A stretch of DNA of 64,000 bases from Siphonodentalium dalli (GCA_032622095.1 CP136069.1:101522278-101586277), one strand, 5' to 3'. Counted from the first letter of the stretch, positions 22,990-36,927 are shown. The notes: generated by a model not told the origin, from the sequence alone. Numbers and translations are program-made.

Positions 22990-23160
22990 AATACACTAAC
23001 AATAAACATGCATTTCCCGTGACCTTATATGACATGTGTCAGTCTAGACTTACAATACACGACGAATAAACATGCATGTCGCGGTCATCGTAAACGTACG
23101 GGACCTTATATCACCTCTGTCGGTGAAGACATTCAATACACAAAGCTCACGGCTACCGAT
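22990..23160. repeat. Left subterminal repeats of the palindromic structure
   Basis: Two diverged units with '(T)GACCTTATATGAC' / 'GACCTTATATCACCTCTGTC' and 'TGTCAGTCTAGACTTACAAT'. The same motifs occur in inverted orientation at 36040-36345 ('GACTGACAGGGGTCATATAA', 'GAGGTCACGGATGACAG'), beyond the right end of the 225-bp array. This makes the 23.0-36.3 kb block look like one inverted-repeat-bounded element. Confidence 0.6.
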
Positions 23161-23280
23161 TAACGCAGTTTCATTTCGTGGATTGATAATTGGAAATTAC
23201 ACACATACCAGCAAATGTTAATTGTCACTGTCTGACAGAGGTGATAGGTTATACCCAAGTGATTGCAGACTATTGTAAAG

Positions 23281-26200
23281 AAATTATATATTTACCTGTC
23301 CATATGTGGCGAAGAAACACTATAAAAAGTAATGAACAATTCCTTTACAAACATCAGAAATAACTCCGGTGTCCAACCTCACCTCGGAAAATGGTATATT
23401 GATGTATTAAATTCCTGATATGTTTGTAAAGAAACGCTAACAAAATTAAACAACAATTACTTTACAATGATAGTCAGAAATCACTCGGGTATAACCTTTC
23501 ACCTCTGTGGCAGACAGCGGCAATTAACATTGCTGGTATGTGTCATTCCCAATATACTCCCGAATACACTGTGTATTAGGGGATTATAGGCGCCTTCTAT
23601 ACTAGCTGTTGACCGCCACATGAAAATGTCACGGTGCTTATCGGTAGCCCTACGGGACTCCCTATCCGTACACGGAATGGTCCCATTTCCGATGGCATCA
23701 AAATTAATTCCCAGGTTCTTCCCACAGCGTGGAAATATCCCAGCGTTTCAAGTGATAAATTCGCAAATTCATCGAATATGATCTAAAGCATATGCACTCT
23801 GTTAATTTAGTGAGGTCGGGACCCCGACTTTTGTTTCTTAATATCTCGGCAACTCCTCCAGAAGGGAGGGGCTCGGGAAATATCTAGTTATACAGAGGGA
23901 ATGTTCCCCTTTCCGATAACATCCAAATTAGTTCCCAGGTTCGTCCCACAGCGAGGAAATATCCCAGCGTTTCAAGTGATAAATTCGCAGATTCATCGAA
24001 TATGATCTATAGCATATGCACTCTGTTAATTTAGTGAGGTCGGGACCCCGACTTTTGTTTCTTAATATCTCCGAAATTTCTCCAGAAGGGAGGGGCTCGG
24101 GAAATATATAGTTATACAGAGGGAATGTTCCCCTTTCTGATAACATTAAAATTAATTCCCAGTTTCGTCCCACAGCGTGGAAATATCTCAGCGTTTCAAG
24201 TGATAAATTCGGCAGATTCATCGAATATGATCTATAGCAAATGCACTCTGTAAATTTAGTGAGGTCGGGACCCCGACTTTTGTTTCTTAATATCTCAGCA
24301 ACTTCTCCAGAAGGGAGGGGCTCGGGAAATATCTAGTTATACAGAGGGAATGTTCCCCTTTCCGATAACATTAAAATTAATTCCCAGTTTCGTCCCACAG
24401 CGTGGAAATATCTCAGCGTTTCAAGTGATAAATTCGGCAGATTCATCGAATATGATCTATAGCAAATGCACTCTGTAAATTTAGTGAGGTCGGGACCCCG
24501 ACTTTTGTTTCTTAATATCTCTGCAACTTTCCCAGAAGGGAGGGGCTCGGGAGATATCTAGTTATACAGAGGGAATGTTCCCCTTTCCGATAACATTAAA
24601 ATTAATTCCCAGGTTCGTCCCACAGCGAGGAAATATATCAGCGTTTCAAGTGATAAATTCGGCAGATTCATCGAATATGATCTATAGCAAATACATTCTG
24701 TAAATTTAGTGAGGTCGGGACCCCGACTTTTGTTTCTTAATATCTCGGCAACTTCTCCAGAAGGGAGGGGCTCGGGCAATATCTAGTTATACAGAGGGAA
24801 TGTTCCCCTTTCCGATAACATCAAAATTAATTCCCAGTTTCGTCCCACAAGGTGGAAATATCCCAGCGTTTCAAGTGATAAATTCGCAGATTCATCGAAT
24901 ATGATCTATAGCAAATGCACTCTGTAAATTTAGTGAGGTCGGGACCCCGACTTTTGTTTCTTAATATCTCGGCAACTTCTCCAGAAGGGAGGGGCTCGGG
25001 AAATATCTATTTATACAGAGGGAATGTTCCCCTTTCCGATAACATTAAAATTAATTCCCAGGTTCGTCCCACAGCGTGGAAATATCTCAGCGTTTCAAGT
25101 GATAAATTCGGCAGATTCATCGAATATGATCTATAGCAAATGCACTCTGTAAATTTAGTGAGGTCGGGACCCCGACTTTTGTTTCTTAATATCTCTGCAA
25201 CTTTCCCAGAAGGGAGGGGCTCGGGAAATATCTAGTTATACAGAGGGAATGTTCCCCTTTCCGATAACATTAAAATTAATTCCCAGTTTCGTCCCACAGC
25301 GTGGAAATATCTCAGCGTTTCAAGTGATAAATTCGGCAGATTCATCGAATATGATCTATAGCAAATGCACTCTGTAAATTTAGTGAGGTCGGGACCCCGA
25401 CTTTTGTTTCTTAATATCTCTGCAACTTTCCCAGAAGGGAGGGGCTCGGGAGATATCTAGTTATACAGAGGGAATGTTCCCCTTTCCGATAACATTAAAA
25501 TTAATTCCCAGGTTCGTCCCACAGCGAGGAAATATATCAGCGTTTCAAGTGATAAATTCGGCAGATTCATCGAATATGATCTATAGCAAATACATTCTGT
25601 AAATTAAGTGAGGTCGGGACCCCGACTTTTGTTTCGTAATATCTCTGCAACTTTCCCAGAAGGGAGGGGCTCGGGAAATATCTAGTTATACAGAGGGAAT
25701 CTTCCCCTTTCCGATAACATTAAAATTAATTCCCAGGTTCGTCCCACAGCGAGGAAATATATCAGCGTTTCAAGTGATAAATTCGCAGATTCATCGAATA
25801 TGATCTATAGCATATGCACTCTGTAAATTTAGTGAGGTCGGGACCCCGACTTTTGTTTCTTAATATCTCGGAATTTTCTCCAGAAGGGAGGGTCTCGGGA
25901 AATATATAGTTATACAGAGGGAATGTTCCCCTTTCCGATAACATTAAAATTAATTCCCAGGTTCGTCCCACAGCGTGGAAATATCTCAGCATTTCAAGTG
26001 ATAAATTCGGCAGATTCATCGAATATGATCTATAGCATATGCACTCTGAAAATTTAGTGAGGTCGGGACCCCGACTTTTGTTTCTAAATATCTCGGCAAC
26101 TCCTCCAGAAGGGAGGGGCTCGGGAAATATCTAGTTATACAGAGGGAATGTTCCCCTTTCCGATAACATCAAAATTAATTCCCAGTTTCGTCCCACAAGG

Positions 26201-26582
26201 TGGAAATATCCCAGCGTTTCAAGTGATAAATTCGCAGATTCATCGAATATGATCTATAGCATATGCACTCTGTAAATTTAGTGAGGTCGGGACCCCGACT
26301 TTTGTTTCTTAATATCTCGGCAACTTCTCCAGAAGGGAGGGGCTCGGGAAATATCTAGTTATACAGAGGGATTGTTCCCCTTTCCGATGGCTATAGCCTA
26401 TATTCTAATAAAGTCGTTGTGCATGAATTGGACAAACGCTCTTTATCCACACCCTGCAATGCATTTAAACGAACGCTGTTTATTTGTCATGCTTAATCTT
26501 GATATTTTGTAAAGGAACGTTGTCAGGATAATGCAAACCTACAAACTTCAAAATTCACTCAGTTGCCTTACATCATCTCGGA
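23281..26582 (+). repeat. 3,302-bp duplication unit, copy 1
   Basis: Consists of about 360 bp of non-satellite spacer, about twelve 225-bp satellite units, and about 200 bp of spacer start ('AATTGGACAAACGCTCTTTA'). Everything compared is identical to copy 2 at 26583-29884 at an offset of exactly 3,302 bp, including four chance reading frames whose translations match residue for residue. The spacer contains two diverged subrepeats (TTACAAACATCAGAAATAAC / TTACAATGATAGTCAGAAAT). A diverged inverted copy of part of the spacer precedes it at 23205-23280. Confidence 0.85.
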
Positions 26583-29500
26583 AAATTATATATTTACCTG
26601 TCCATATGTGGCGAAGAAACACTATAAAAAGTAATGAACAATTCCTTTACAAACATCAGAAATAACTCCGGTGTCCAACCTCACCTCGGAAAATGGTATA
26701 TTGATGTATTAAATTCCTGATATGTTTGTAAAGAAACGCTAACAAAATTAAACAACAATTACTTTACAATGATAGTCAGAAATCACTCGGGTATAACCTT
26801 TCACCTCTGTGGCAGACAGCGGCAATTAACATTGCTGGTATGTGTCATTCCCAATATACTCCCGAATACACTGTGTATTAGGGGATTATAGGCGCCTTCT
26901 ATACTAGCTGTTGACCGCCACATGAAAATGTCACGGTGCTTATCGGTAGCCCTACGGGACTCCCTATCCGTACACGGAATGGTCCCATTTCCGATGGCAT
27001 CAAAATTAATTCCCAGGTTCTTCCCACAGCGTGGAAATATCCCAGCGTTTCAAGTGATAAATTCGCAAATTCATCGAATATGATCTAAAGCATATGCACT
27101 CTGTTAATTTAGTGAGGTCGGGACCCCGACTTTTGTTTCTTAATATCTCGGCAACTCCTCCAGAAGGGAGGGGCTCGGGAAATATCTAGTTATACAGAGG
27201 GAATGTTCCCCTTTCCGATAACATCCAAATTAGTTCCCAGGTTCGTCCCACAGCGAGGAAATATCCCAGCGTTTCAAGTGATAAATTCGCAGATTCATCG
27301 AATATGATCTATAGCATATGCACTCTGTTAATTTAGTGAGGTCGGGACCCCGACTTTTGTTTCTTAATATCTCCGAAATTTCTCCAGAAGGGAGGGGCTC
27401 GGGAAATATATAGTTATACAGAGGGAATGTTCCCCTTTCTGATAACATTAAAATTAATTCCCAGTTTCGTCCCACAGCGTGGAAATATCTCAGCGTTTCA
27501 AGTGATAAATTCGGCAGATTCATCGAATATGATCTATAGCAAATGCACTCTGTAAATTTAGTGAGGTCGGGACCCCGACTTTTGTTTCTTAATATCTCAG
27601 CAACTTCTCCAGAAGGGAGGGGCTCGGGAAATATCTAGTTATACAGAGGGAATGTTCCCCTTTCCGATAACATTAAAATTAATTCCCAGTTTCGTCCCAC
27701 AGCGTGGAAATATCTCAGCGTTTCAAGTGATAAATTCGGCAGATTCATCGAATATGATCTATAGCAAATGCACTCTGTAAATTTAGTGAGGTCGGGACCC
27801 CGACTTTTGTTTCTTAATATCTCTGCAACTTTCCCAGAAGGGAGGGGCTCGGGAGATATCTAGTTATACAGAGGGAATGTTCCCCTTTCCGATAACATTA
27901 AAATTAATTCCCAGGTTCGTCCCACAGCGAGGAAATATATCAGCGTTTCAAGTGATAAATTCGGCAGATTCATCGAATATGATCTATAGCAAATACATTC
28001 TGTAAATTTAGTGAGGTCGGGACCCCGACTTTTGTTTCTTAATATCTCGGCAACTTCTCCAGAAGGGAGGGGCTCGGGCAATATCTAGTTATACAGAGGG
28101 AATGTTCCCCTTTCCGATAACATCAAAATTAATTCCCAGTTTCGTCCCACAAGGTGGAAATATCCCAGCGTTTCAAGTGATAAATTCGCAGATTCATCGA
28201 ATATGATCTATAGCAAATGCACTCTGTAAATTTAGTGAGGTCGGGACCCCGACTTTTGTTTCTTAATATCTCGGCAACTTCTCCAGAAGGGAGGGGCTCG
28301 GGAAATATCTATTTATACAGAGGGAATGTTCCCCTTTCCGATAACATTAAAATTAATTCCCAGGTTCGTCCCACAGCGTGGAAATATCTCAGCGTTTCAA
28401 GTGATAAATTCGGCAGATTCATCGAATATGATCTATAGCAAATGCACTCTGTAAATTTAGTGAGGTCGGGACCCCGACTTTTGTTTCTTAATATCTCTGC
28501 AACTTTCCCAGAAGGGAGGGGCTCGGGAAATATCTAGTTATACAGAGGGAATGTTCCCCTTTCCGATAACATTAAAATTAATTCCCAGTTTCGTCCCACA
28601 GCGTGGAAATATCTCAGCGTTTCAAGTGATAAATTCGGCAGATTCATCGAATATGATCTATAGCAAATGCACTCTGTAAATTTAGTGAGGTCGGGACCCC
28701 GACTTTTGTTTCTTAATATCTCTGCAACTTTCCCAGAAGGGAGGGGCTCGGGAGATATCTAGTTATACAGAGGGAATGTTCCCCTTTCCGATAACATTAA
28801 AATTAATTCCCAGGTTCGTCCCACAGCGAGGAAATATATCAGCGTTTCAAGTGATAAATTCGGCAGATTCATCGAATATGATCTATAGCAAATACATTCT
28901 GTAAATTAAGTGAGGTCGGGACCCCGACTTTTGTTTCGTAATATCTCTGCAACTTTCCCAGAAGGGAGGGGCTCGGGAAATATCTAGTTATACAGAGGGA
29001 ATCTTCCCCTTTCCGATAACATTAAAATTAATTCCCAGGTTCGTCCCACAGCGAGGAAATATATCAGCGTTTCAAGTGATAAATTCGCAGATTCATCGAA
29101 TATGATCTATAGCATATGCACTCTGTAAATTTAGTGAGGTCGGGACCCCGACTTTTGTTTCTTAATATCTCGGAATTTTCTCCAGAAGGGAGGGTCTCGG
29201 GAAATATATAGTTATACAGAGGGAATGTTCCCCTTTCCGATAACATTAAAATTAATTCCCAGGTTCGTCCCACAGCGTGGAAATATCTCAGCATTTCAAG
29301 TGATAAATTCGGCAGATTCATCGAATATGATCTATAGCATATGCACTCTGAAAATTTAGTGAGGTCGGGACCCCGACTTTTGTTTCTAAATATCTCGGCA
29401 ACTCCTCCAGAAGGGAGGGGCTCGGGAAATATCTAGTTATACAGAGGGAATGTTCCCCTTTCCGATAACATCAAAATTAATTCCCAGTTTCGTCCCACAA

Positions 29501-29884
29501 GGTGGAAATATCCCAGCGTTTCAAGTGATAAATTCGCAGATTCATCGAATATGATCTATAGCATATGCACTCTGTAAATTTAGTGAGGTCGGGACCCCGA
29601 CTTTTGTTTCTTAATATCTCGGCAACTTCTCCAGAAGGGAGGGGCTCGGGAAATATCTAGTTATACAGAGGGATTGTTCCCCTTTCCGATGGCTATAGCC
29701 TATATTCTAATAAAGTCGTTGTGCATGAATTGGACAAACGCTCTTTATCCACACCCTGCAATGCATTTAAACGAACGCTGTTTATTTGTCATGCTTAATC
29801 TTGATATTTTGTAAAGGAACGTTGTCAGGATAATGCAAACCTACAAACTTCAAAATTCACTCAGTTGCCTTACATCATCTCGGA
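26583..29884 (+). repeat. 3,302-bp duplication unit, copy 2
   Basis: Direct tandem copy of 23281-26582. A third, partial and slightly diverged copy starts at 29885 (for example AATACACTCCAGAATACAC in place of AATATACTCCCGAATACAC) and runs to the inversion point near 30766. The identity of copies 1 and 2 against the divergence of copy 3 means either a very recent duplication or an assembly duplication. Confidence 0.85.
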
Positions 29885-30744
29885 AAATTATATATTTACC
29901 TGTCCATATGTGGCGAAGAAACACTATAAAAAGTAATGAACAATTCCTTTACAAACATCAGAAATAACTCCGGTGTCCAACCTCACCTCGGAAAATGGTA
30001 TATTGATATATTAAATTCCTGATATGTTTGTAAAGAAACGCTAACAAAATTAAACAACAATTACTTTACAATGATATATAGTCAGAAATCACTCGGGTAT
30101 AACCTTTCACCTCTGTGGCAGACAGCGGCAATTAACATTGCTGGTATGTGTCATTCCCAATACACTCCAGAATACACTGTGTATTAGGGGATTATAGGCG
30201 CCATCTATACTAGCTGTTGACCGCCACATGAAAATGTCACGGTGCTTATCGGTAGCCCCGGAATGGTCCCCTTTCCGATGGCATCAAAATTAATTCCCAG
30301 GTTCTTCCCACAGCGTGGAAATATCCCAGCGTTTCAAGTGATAAATTCGCAAATTCATCGAATATGATCTATAGCATATGCACTCTGTTAATTTAGTGAG
30401 GTCGGGACCCCGACTTTTGTTTCTTAATATCTCGGCAACTCCTCCAGAAGGGAGGGGCTCGGGAAATATCTAGTTATACAGAGGGAATGTTCCCCTTTCC
30501 GATAACATCAAAATTAGTTCCCAGGTTCGTCCCACAGCGAGGAAATATCCCAGCGTTTCAAGTGATAAATTCGGCAGATTCATCGAATATGATCTATAGC
30601 ATATGCACTCTGTAAATTTAGTGAGGTCGGGACCCCGACTTTTGTTTCTTAATATCTCTGCAACTTCTCCAGAAGGGAGGGGCTCGGGAAATAACTAGTT
30701 ATACAGAGGGAATGTTCCCCTTTCCGATAACATTAAAATTAATT

Positions 30745-30795
30745 CCCAGGTTCGTCCCACAACTGGGATATTTCCACTCTGTGGAACGAACCTGG
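30745..30795. repeat. Centre of the palindrome
   Basis: The array flips orientation within one unit: GGTTCGTCCCACA is followed after about 18 nt by TGTGGAACGAACC. Arms of several kilobases therefore meet with almost no spacer, which could extrude as a cruciform or fold into a very long hairpin RNA. Confidence 0.8.
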
Positions 30796-33700
30796 TAATT
30801 AATTTTGATGTTATCGGAAAGGGGAACATTTCCGAGATATTTAGAAACAAAAGTCAAGGTCCCGACCTCACTAAATTTACAGAGTGCATATGCTATAGAT
30901 AATATTCGATGAATCTGCGGAATATATCACTTGAAACGCTGGGATATTTCTACGCTGTGGGACGAACCTGGTAATTAATTTTGATGTTATCGGAAAGGGG
31001 AACATTCCCTCTGTATAACTAGATATTTCCCGAGCCCCTCCCTTCTGGAGGAGTTGCCGAGATATTTAGAAACAAAAGTCGGGGTCCCGACCTCACTAAA
31101 TTTACAGAGTGCATATGCTATAGATCATATTCGATGAATCTGCCGAATTTATCACTTGAAATGCTGATATATTTCCACGCTGTGGGACGAACCTGGGAAT
31201 TAATTTTAATGTTATCGGAAAGGGGAACATTCCCTCTGTATAACTATATATTTCCCGAGCCCCTCCCTTCTGGAGAAATTTCCGAGATATTAAGAAACAA
31301 AAGTCGGGGTCCCGACCTCACTAAATTTACAGAGTGCATATGCAATAGATCATATTCGATGAATCTGCGAATTTATCACTTGAAACGCTGAGATATTTCC
31401 ACGCTGTGGGACGAACCTGGGAATTAATTTTAATGTTATCGGAAAGGGGAACATTCCCTCTGTATAACTAGATATTTCCCGAGCCCCTCCCTTCTGGGAA
31501 AGTTGCAGAGATATTAAGAAACAAAAGTCGGGGTCCCGACCTCACTAAATTTACAGAGTGCATTTGCTATAGATCATATTCGATGAATCTGCCGAATTTA
31601 TCACTTGAAACGCTGGGATATTTCCACGCTGTGGGAAGAACCTGGGAATTAATTTTGATGCCATCGGAAAGGGGACCATTCCGTTTACGGCTAGGGAGTC
31701 CCGTAGGGCTACCGATAAGCACCGTGACATTTTCATGTGGTGGTCAACAGCTAGTATAGAAGGCGCCTATAATCCCCTAATACACAGTGTATTCGGGAGT
31801 GTATTGGGAATGACACATACCAGCAATGTTAATTGCCGCTGTCTGCCACAGAGGTGAAAGGTTATACCCGAGTGATTTCTGACTATCATTGTAAAGTAAT
31901 TGTTGTTTAATTTTGTTAGCGTTTCTTTACAAACATATCAGGAATTTAATATATCAATATACCATTTTCCGAGGTGAGGTTGGACACCGGAGTTATTTCT
32001 GATGTTTGTAAAGGAATTGTTCATTACTTTTTATAGTGTTTCTTCGCCACAAATGGACAGGTAAATATATAATTTTCCGAGATGATGTAAGGCAACTGAG
32101 TGAATTTTGAAGTTTGTAGGTTTGCATTATCCTGACAACGTTCCTTTACAAAATATCAAGATTAAGCATGACAAATAAACAGCGTTCGTTTAAATGCATT
32201 GCAGGGTGTGGATAAAGAGCGTTTGTCCAATTCATGCACAACGAATTTATTAGAATATAGGCTATAGCCATCGGAAAGGGGAACATTCCCTCTGTATAAC
32301 TAGATATTTCCCGAGCCCCTCCCTTCTGGAGAAGTTGCCGAGATATTAAGAAACAACAGTCGGGGTCCCGACCTCACTAAATTTACAGAGTGCATTTGCT
32401 ATAGATAATATTCGATGTATCTGCCGAATTTATCACTTGAAACGCTGGGATATTTTCACGCTGTGGAACGAACCTGGTAATTAATTTTGATGTTATCGGA
32501 AAGGGGAACATTCCCTCTGTATAACTATATATTTCCCGAGCCCTCCCTTCTGGAGAAGTTGCCGAGATATTTAGAAACAAAAGTCGGGGTCCCAACCTCA
32601 CTAAATTTTCAGAGTGCATATGCTATAGATCATATTCGATGAATCTGCCGAATTTATCACTTGAAATGCTGAGATATTTCCACGCTGTGGGACGAACCTG
32701 GGAATTAATATTAATGTTATCGGAAAGGGGAACATTCCCTCTGTATAACTAGATATTTCCCAAGCCCCTCCCTTCTGGAGAAGTTGCAGAGATATTAAGA
32801 AACAAAAGTCGGGGTTCCGACCTCACTAAATTTACAGAGTGCATATGCTATAGATAATATTCGATGAATCTGCGGAATATATCACTTGAAACGCTGGGAT
32901 ATTGCTACGCTGTGGGACGAACCTGGTAATTAATTTTGATGTTATCGGAAAGGGGAACATTCCCTCTGTATAACTAGATATTTCCCGAGCCCCTCCCTTC
33001 TGGAGGAGTTGCCGAGATATTTAGAAACAAAAGTCGGGGTCCCGACCTCACTAAATTTACAGAGTGCATATGCTATAGATCATATTCGATGAATCTGCCG
33101 AATTTATCACTTGAAATGCTGAGATATTTCCACGCTGTGGGACGAACCTGGGAATTAATTTTAATGTTATCGGAAAGGGGAACATTCCCTCTGTATAACT
33201 ATATTTTTCCCGAGCCCCTCCCTTCTGGAGAAATTTCCGAGATATTAAGAAACAAAAGTCGGGGTCCCGACCTCACTAAATTTACAGAGTGCATATGCTA
33301 TAGATCATATTCGATGAATCTGCGAATTTATCACTTGAAACGCTGATATATTTCCTCGCTGTGGGACGAACCTGGGAATTAATTTTAATGTTATCGGAAA
33401 GGGGAACATTCCCTCTGTATAACTAGATATTTCCCGAGCCCCTCCCTTCTGGGAAAGTTGCAGAGATATTAAGAAACAAAAGTCGGGGTCCCGACCTCAC
33501 TAAATTTACAGAGTGCATTTGCTATAGATCATATTCGATGAATCTGCCGAATTTATCACTTGAAACGCTGAGATATTTCCACGCTGTGGGACGAAACTGG
33601 GAATTAATTTTAATGTTATCGGAAAGGGGAACATTCCCTCTGTATAACTAGATATTTCCCGAGCCCCTCCCTTCTGGAGAAGTTGCCGAGATAGTAAGAA

Positions 33701-35967
33701 ACAAAAGTCGGGGTCCCGACCTCACTAAATTTACAGAGTGCATATGCTATAGATCATATTCGATGAATCTGCGAATTTATCACTTGAAACGCTGGGATAT
33801 TTCCACCTTGTGGGACGAAACTGGTAATTAATTTTGATGTTATCGGAAAGGGGAACATTCCCTCTGTATAACTAGATATTTCCCGAGCCCCTGCCTTCTG
33901 GAGAAGTTGCCGAGATATTAAGAAACAAAAGTAGGGGTCCCGACCTCACTAAATTTACAGAGTGCATTTGCTATAGATAATATTCGATGAATCTGCGGAA
34001 TTTATCACTTGAAACGCTGGGATATTTCCACGCTGTGGGACGAACCTGGTAATTAATTTTGATGTTATCGGAAAGGGGAACATTACCTCTGTATAACTAG
34101 ATATTTCCCGAGCCCCTCCCTTCTGGAGGAGTTGCCGAGATATTTAGAAACAAAAGTCGGGGTCCCAACCTCACTAAATTTTCAGAGTGCATATGCTATA
34201 GATCATATTCGATGAATCTGCCGAATTTATCACTTGAAATGCTGAGATATTTCCACGCTGTGGGACGAACCTGGGAATTAATATTAATGTTATCGGAAAG
34301 GGGAACATTCCCTCTGTATAACTAGATATTTCCCGAGCCCCTCCCTTCTGGAGAAGTTGCAGAGATATTAAGAAACAAAAGTCGGGGTCCCGACCTCACT
34401 AAATTTACAGAGTGCATATGCTATAGATCATATTCGATGAATCTGCCGAATCTATCACTTGAAACGCTGTGATATTTCCTCGCTGTGGGACGAACCTGGG
34501 AACTAATTTTGATGTTATCGGAAAGGGGAACATTCCCTCTGTATAACTAGATATTTCCCGAGCCCCTCCCTTCTGGAGGAGTTGCCGAGATATTAAGAAA
34601 CAAAAGTCGGGGTCCCGACCTCACTAAATTAACAGAGTGCATATGCTATAGATCATATTCGATGAATTTGCGAATTTATCACTTGAAACGCTGGGATATT
34701 TCCACGCTGTGGGAAGAACCTGGGAATTAATTTTGATGCCATCGGAAAGGGGACCATTCCGTTTACGGCTAGGGAGTCCCGTAGGGCTACCGATAAGCAC
34801 CGTGACATTTTCATGTGGCGGTCAACAGCTAGTATATATAGAAGGCGCCTATAATCCCCTAATACACATTGTATTCTGGAGTGTATTGGGAATGACACAT
34901 ACCAGCAATGTTAATTGCCGCAGTCTGCCACAGAGGTGAAAGGTTATACCCGAGTGATTTCTGACTATATATCATTGTAAAGTAATTGTTGTTTAATTTT
35001 GTTAGCGTTTCTTTACAAACATATCAGGAATTTAATATATCAATATACCATTTTCCGAGGTGAGGTTGGACACCGGAGTTATTTCTGATGTTTGTAAAGG
35101 AATTGTTCATTACTTTTTATAGTGTTTCTTCGCCACATATGGACAGGTAAATATATAATTTTCCGAGATGATGTAAGGCAACTGAGTGAATTTTGAAGTT
35201 TGTAGGTTTGCATTATCCTGACAACGTTCCTTTACAAAATATCAAGATTAAGCATGACAAATAAACAGCGTTCGTTTAAATGCATTGCAGGGTATGGATA
35301 AAGAGCGTTTGTCCAATTCATGCACAACGACTTTATTAGAATATAGGCTATAGCCATCGGAAAGGGGAACATTCCCTCTGTATAACTAGATATTTCCCGA
35401 GCCCCTCCCTGGAGAAGTTGCCGAGATATTAAGAAACAAAAGTCGGGGTCCCGACCTCACTAAATTTACAGAGTGCATATGCTATAGATCATATTCGATG
35501 AATCTGCGAATTTATCACTTGAACCGCTGAGATATTTCCACGCTGTGGGAATAAACTGGGAATTAATTTTGATGTTATCGGAAAGGGGAATATTCCCTCT
35601 GTATAACTAGATATTTCCTGAGCCCCTCCCTTCTGGAGAAGTTGCCGAGATATTAAGAAACAAAAGTCGGGGTCCCGACCTCACTAAATTTACAGAGTGC
35701 ATATATGCTATAGATAATAGTCAGTGAATCTGCGTTAGCAACTTACCTTGACATCATGTCGGCACTGATGCAAAGTAAGGATGTGTCGTTTCATCTCTCT
35801 GATGAGCACATATTTCGGAAAAATATCACACCAATTGTAAAAGTAATTTTACAGACGGAGGGCATCTACGATATGTATTATGCATGTACACGAACGCTAT
35901 AGATTATCACTTGAAACACTTGGATATAATACTGAGTAACAACGAACTGTATTTTGGGGTGAAGGAG

Positions 35968-36010
35968 AAGATCACTCGATCTTTTCGACCATCCCGGGCG
36001 CTTCGCGCCC
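35968..36010. repeat. Two adjacent short hairpins
   Basis: AAGATC-ACTC-GATCTT (35968-35983) and GGGCGC-TTC-GCGCCC (35996-36010), both perfect. They lie just beyond the last 225-bp unit. The arrangement resembles terminal hairpins of small mobile elements, but no element border was found. Confidence 0.6.
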
Positions 36011-36039
36011 ATCTACCCACTCACTGTATGCATTGCCAG

Positions 36040-36345
36040 TTAATTCTTCTATAACATTCGGATACAGGGTGTTTAACTGGTCTGCGCTGGCAGAGGTAAC
36101 ATAACTTGAGGTTACGGCTTACAGTTATGGCTAATGGCCACGACATGTATGTGTATTGGTACACTATTGAAGTCCAATCTGGCAGTATATTATAACATCT
36201 GATGACTGCGTAGGGCATTGACAGAAGTCATATGAGGTCACGGATGACAGTGGTATGGATATTTATTGATAGTGTATTGAAAGTCTAGACTGACAGGGGT
36301 CATATAAGGTCACATGTAGCTAATGACCGTAACACTGGCATGCAT
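36040..36345. repeat. Right subterminal repeats of the palindromic structure
   Basis: About three diverged units of 90-100 bp with 'GAGGTTACGGC', 'GAGGTCACGGATGACAG', 'AAGGTCACATGTAGCTAATG' and 'GTATTGAAAGTCTAGACTG'. They are inverted relative to the motifs at 22990-23160. Confidence 0.6.
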
Positions 36346-36927
36346 GCATTGTTTATTTGTAGTTGATTGCAACTGAAGTCTATGATACATTGTTGGTTAT
36401 ATACGGCAATTGTTGTATATTACATGTATAGCCAATGTATATGCTATTTAAAAGCTGTTAACCGGCGTTGTGAACTGCTATCATTATATCAGTCTAACTA
36501 AGCGTATTGTCGGGGCTATGCTCTGCTAGTCTTGGAACAATTTTTCTCGGCGCGTGTACCCGAATATTCAGTGTATACGTTAAACCGTCATCTTGTTTGT
36601 GCGTTATCGTATTGGGAGAGGGGCTTTATAAGTTGCAAAACTTGTGCCCCAATCCCTTTCGTATTTTTTGCAAATTAAATTTGTTTCAAGTCGAGTATTC
36701 AGTGTACTCTACCCGACCGCTCAATGCATGCTTTGGCGAACTATTTGATAACATAACAGGGTCTTGACCTTCAAGTTCACGTGTTTGAATTATTATATAG
36801 CTTATAAAACCAACTAGAAAAGACATTAGTCGATGAATTGTCCAACGTTTCCAACTACAACTTTTACATATTCACTAGCCTATATATACCGACGACTGTA
36901 AAATAAGCAAACATCATATAAAGAGAC

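Larger units (their letters stand above)
23660..35745. repeat. 225-bp satellite array, head-to-head palindrome
   Basis: Roughly fifty units of about 225 bp (anchor GTCGGGACCCCGAC at 24039, 24264, 24489, 24714 and so on), broken by spacers. Units left of about 30766 run in one orientation and units to the right in the opposite one. Spacer blocks appear at 26380-26990 and 29680-30270 on the left and, inverted, at 31690-32275 and 34755-35355 on the right (right-hand period 3,078 bp). Each unit holds short palindromes: GGGAA-TG-TTCCC, CCAC-AGC-GTGG and GTCGGG-AC-CCCGAC. Because 225 is divisible by 3, chance frames of 73-97 codons recur on both strands; they are not genes. Tandem repeats inside long inverted arms resemble Foldback/Galileo-type elements. 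Confidence 0.85.

Noticed and set aside
23928-33346. Recurring 73-97-codon frames on both strands with shared peptides such as 'MNLPNLSLE' and 'ILMLSERGTFPLYN'
   Set aside because: They repeat only because the 225-bp satellite unit is a multiple of three. They occur on both strands, start at arbitrary units and resemble no protein family.
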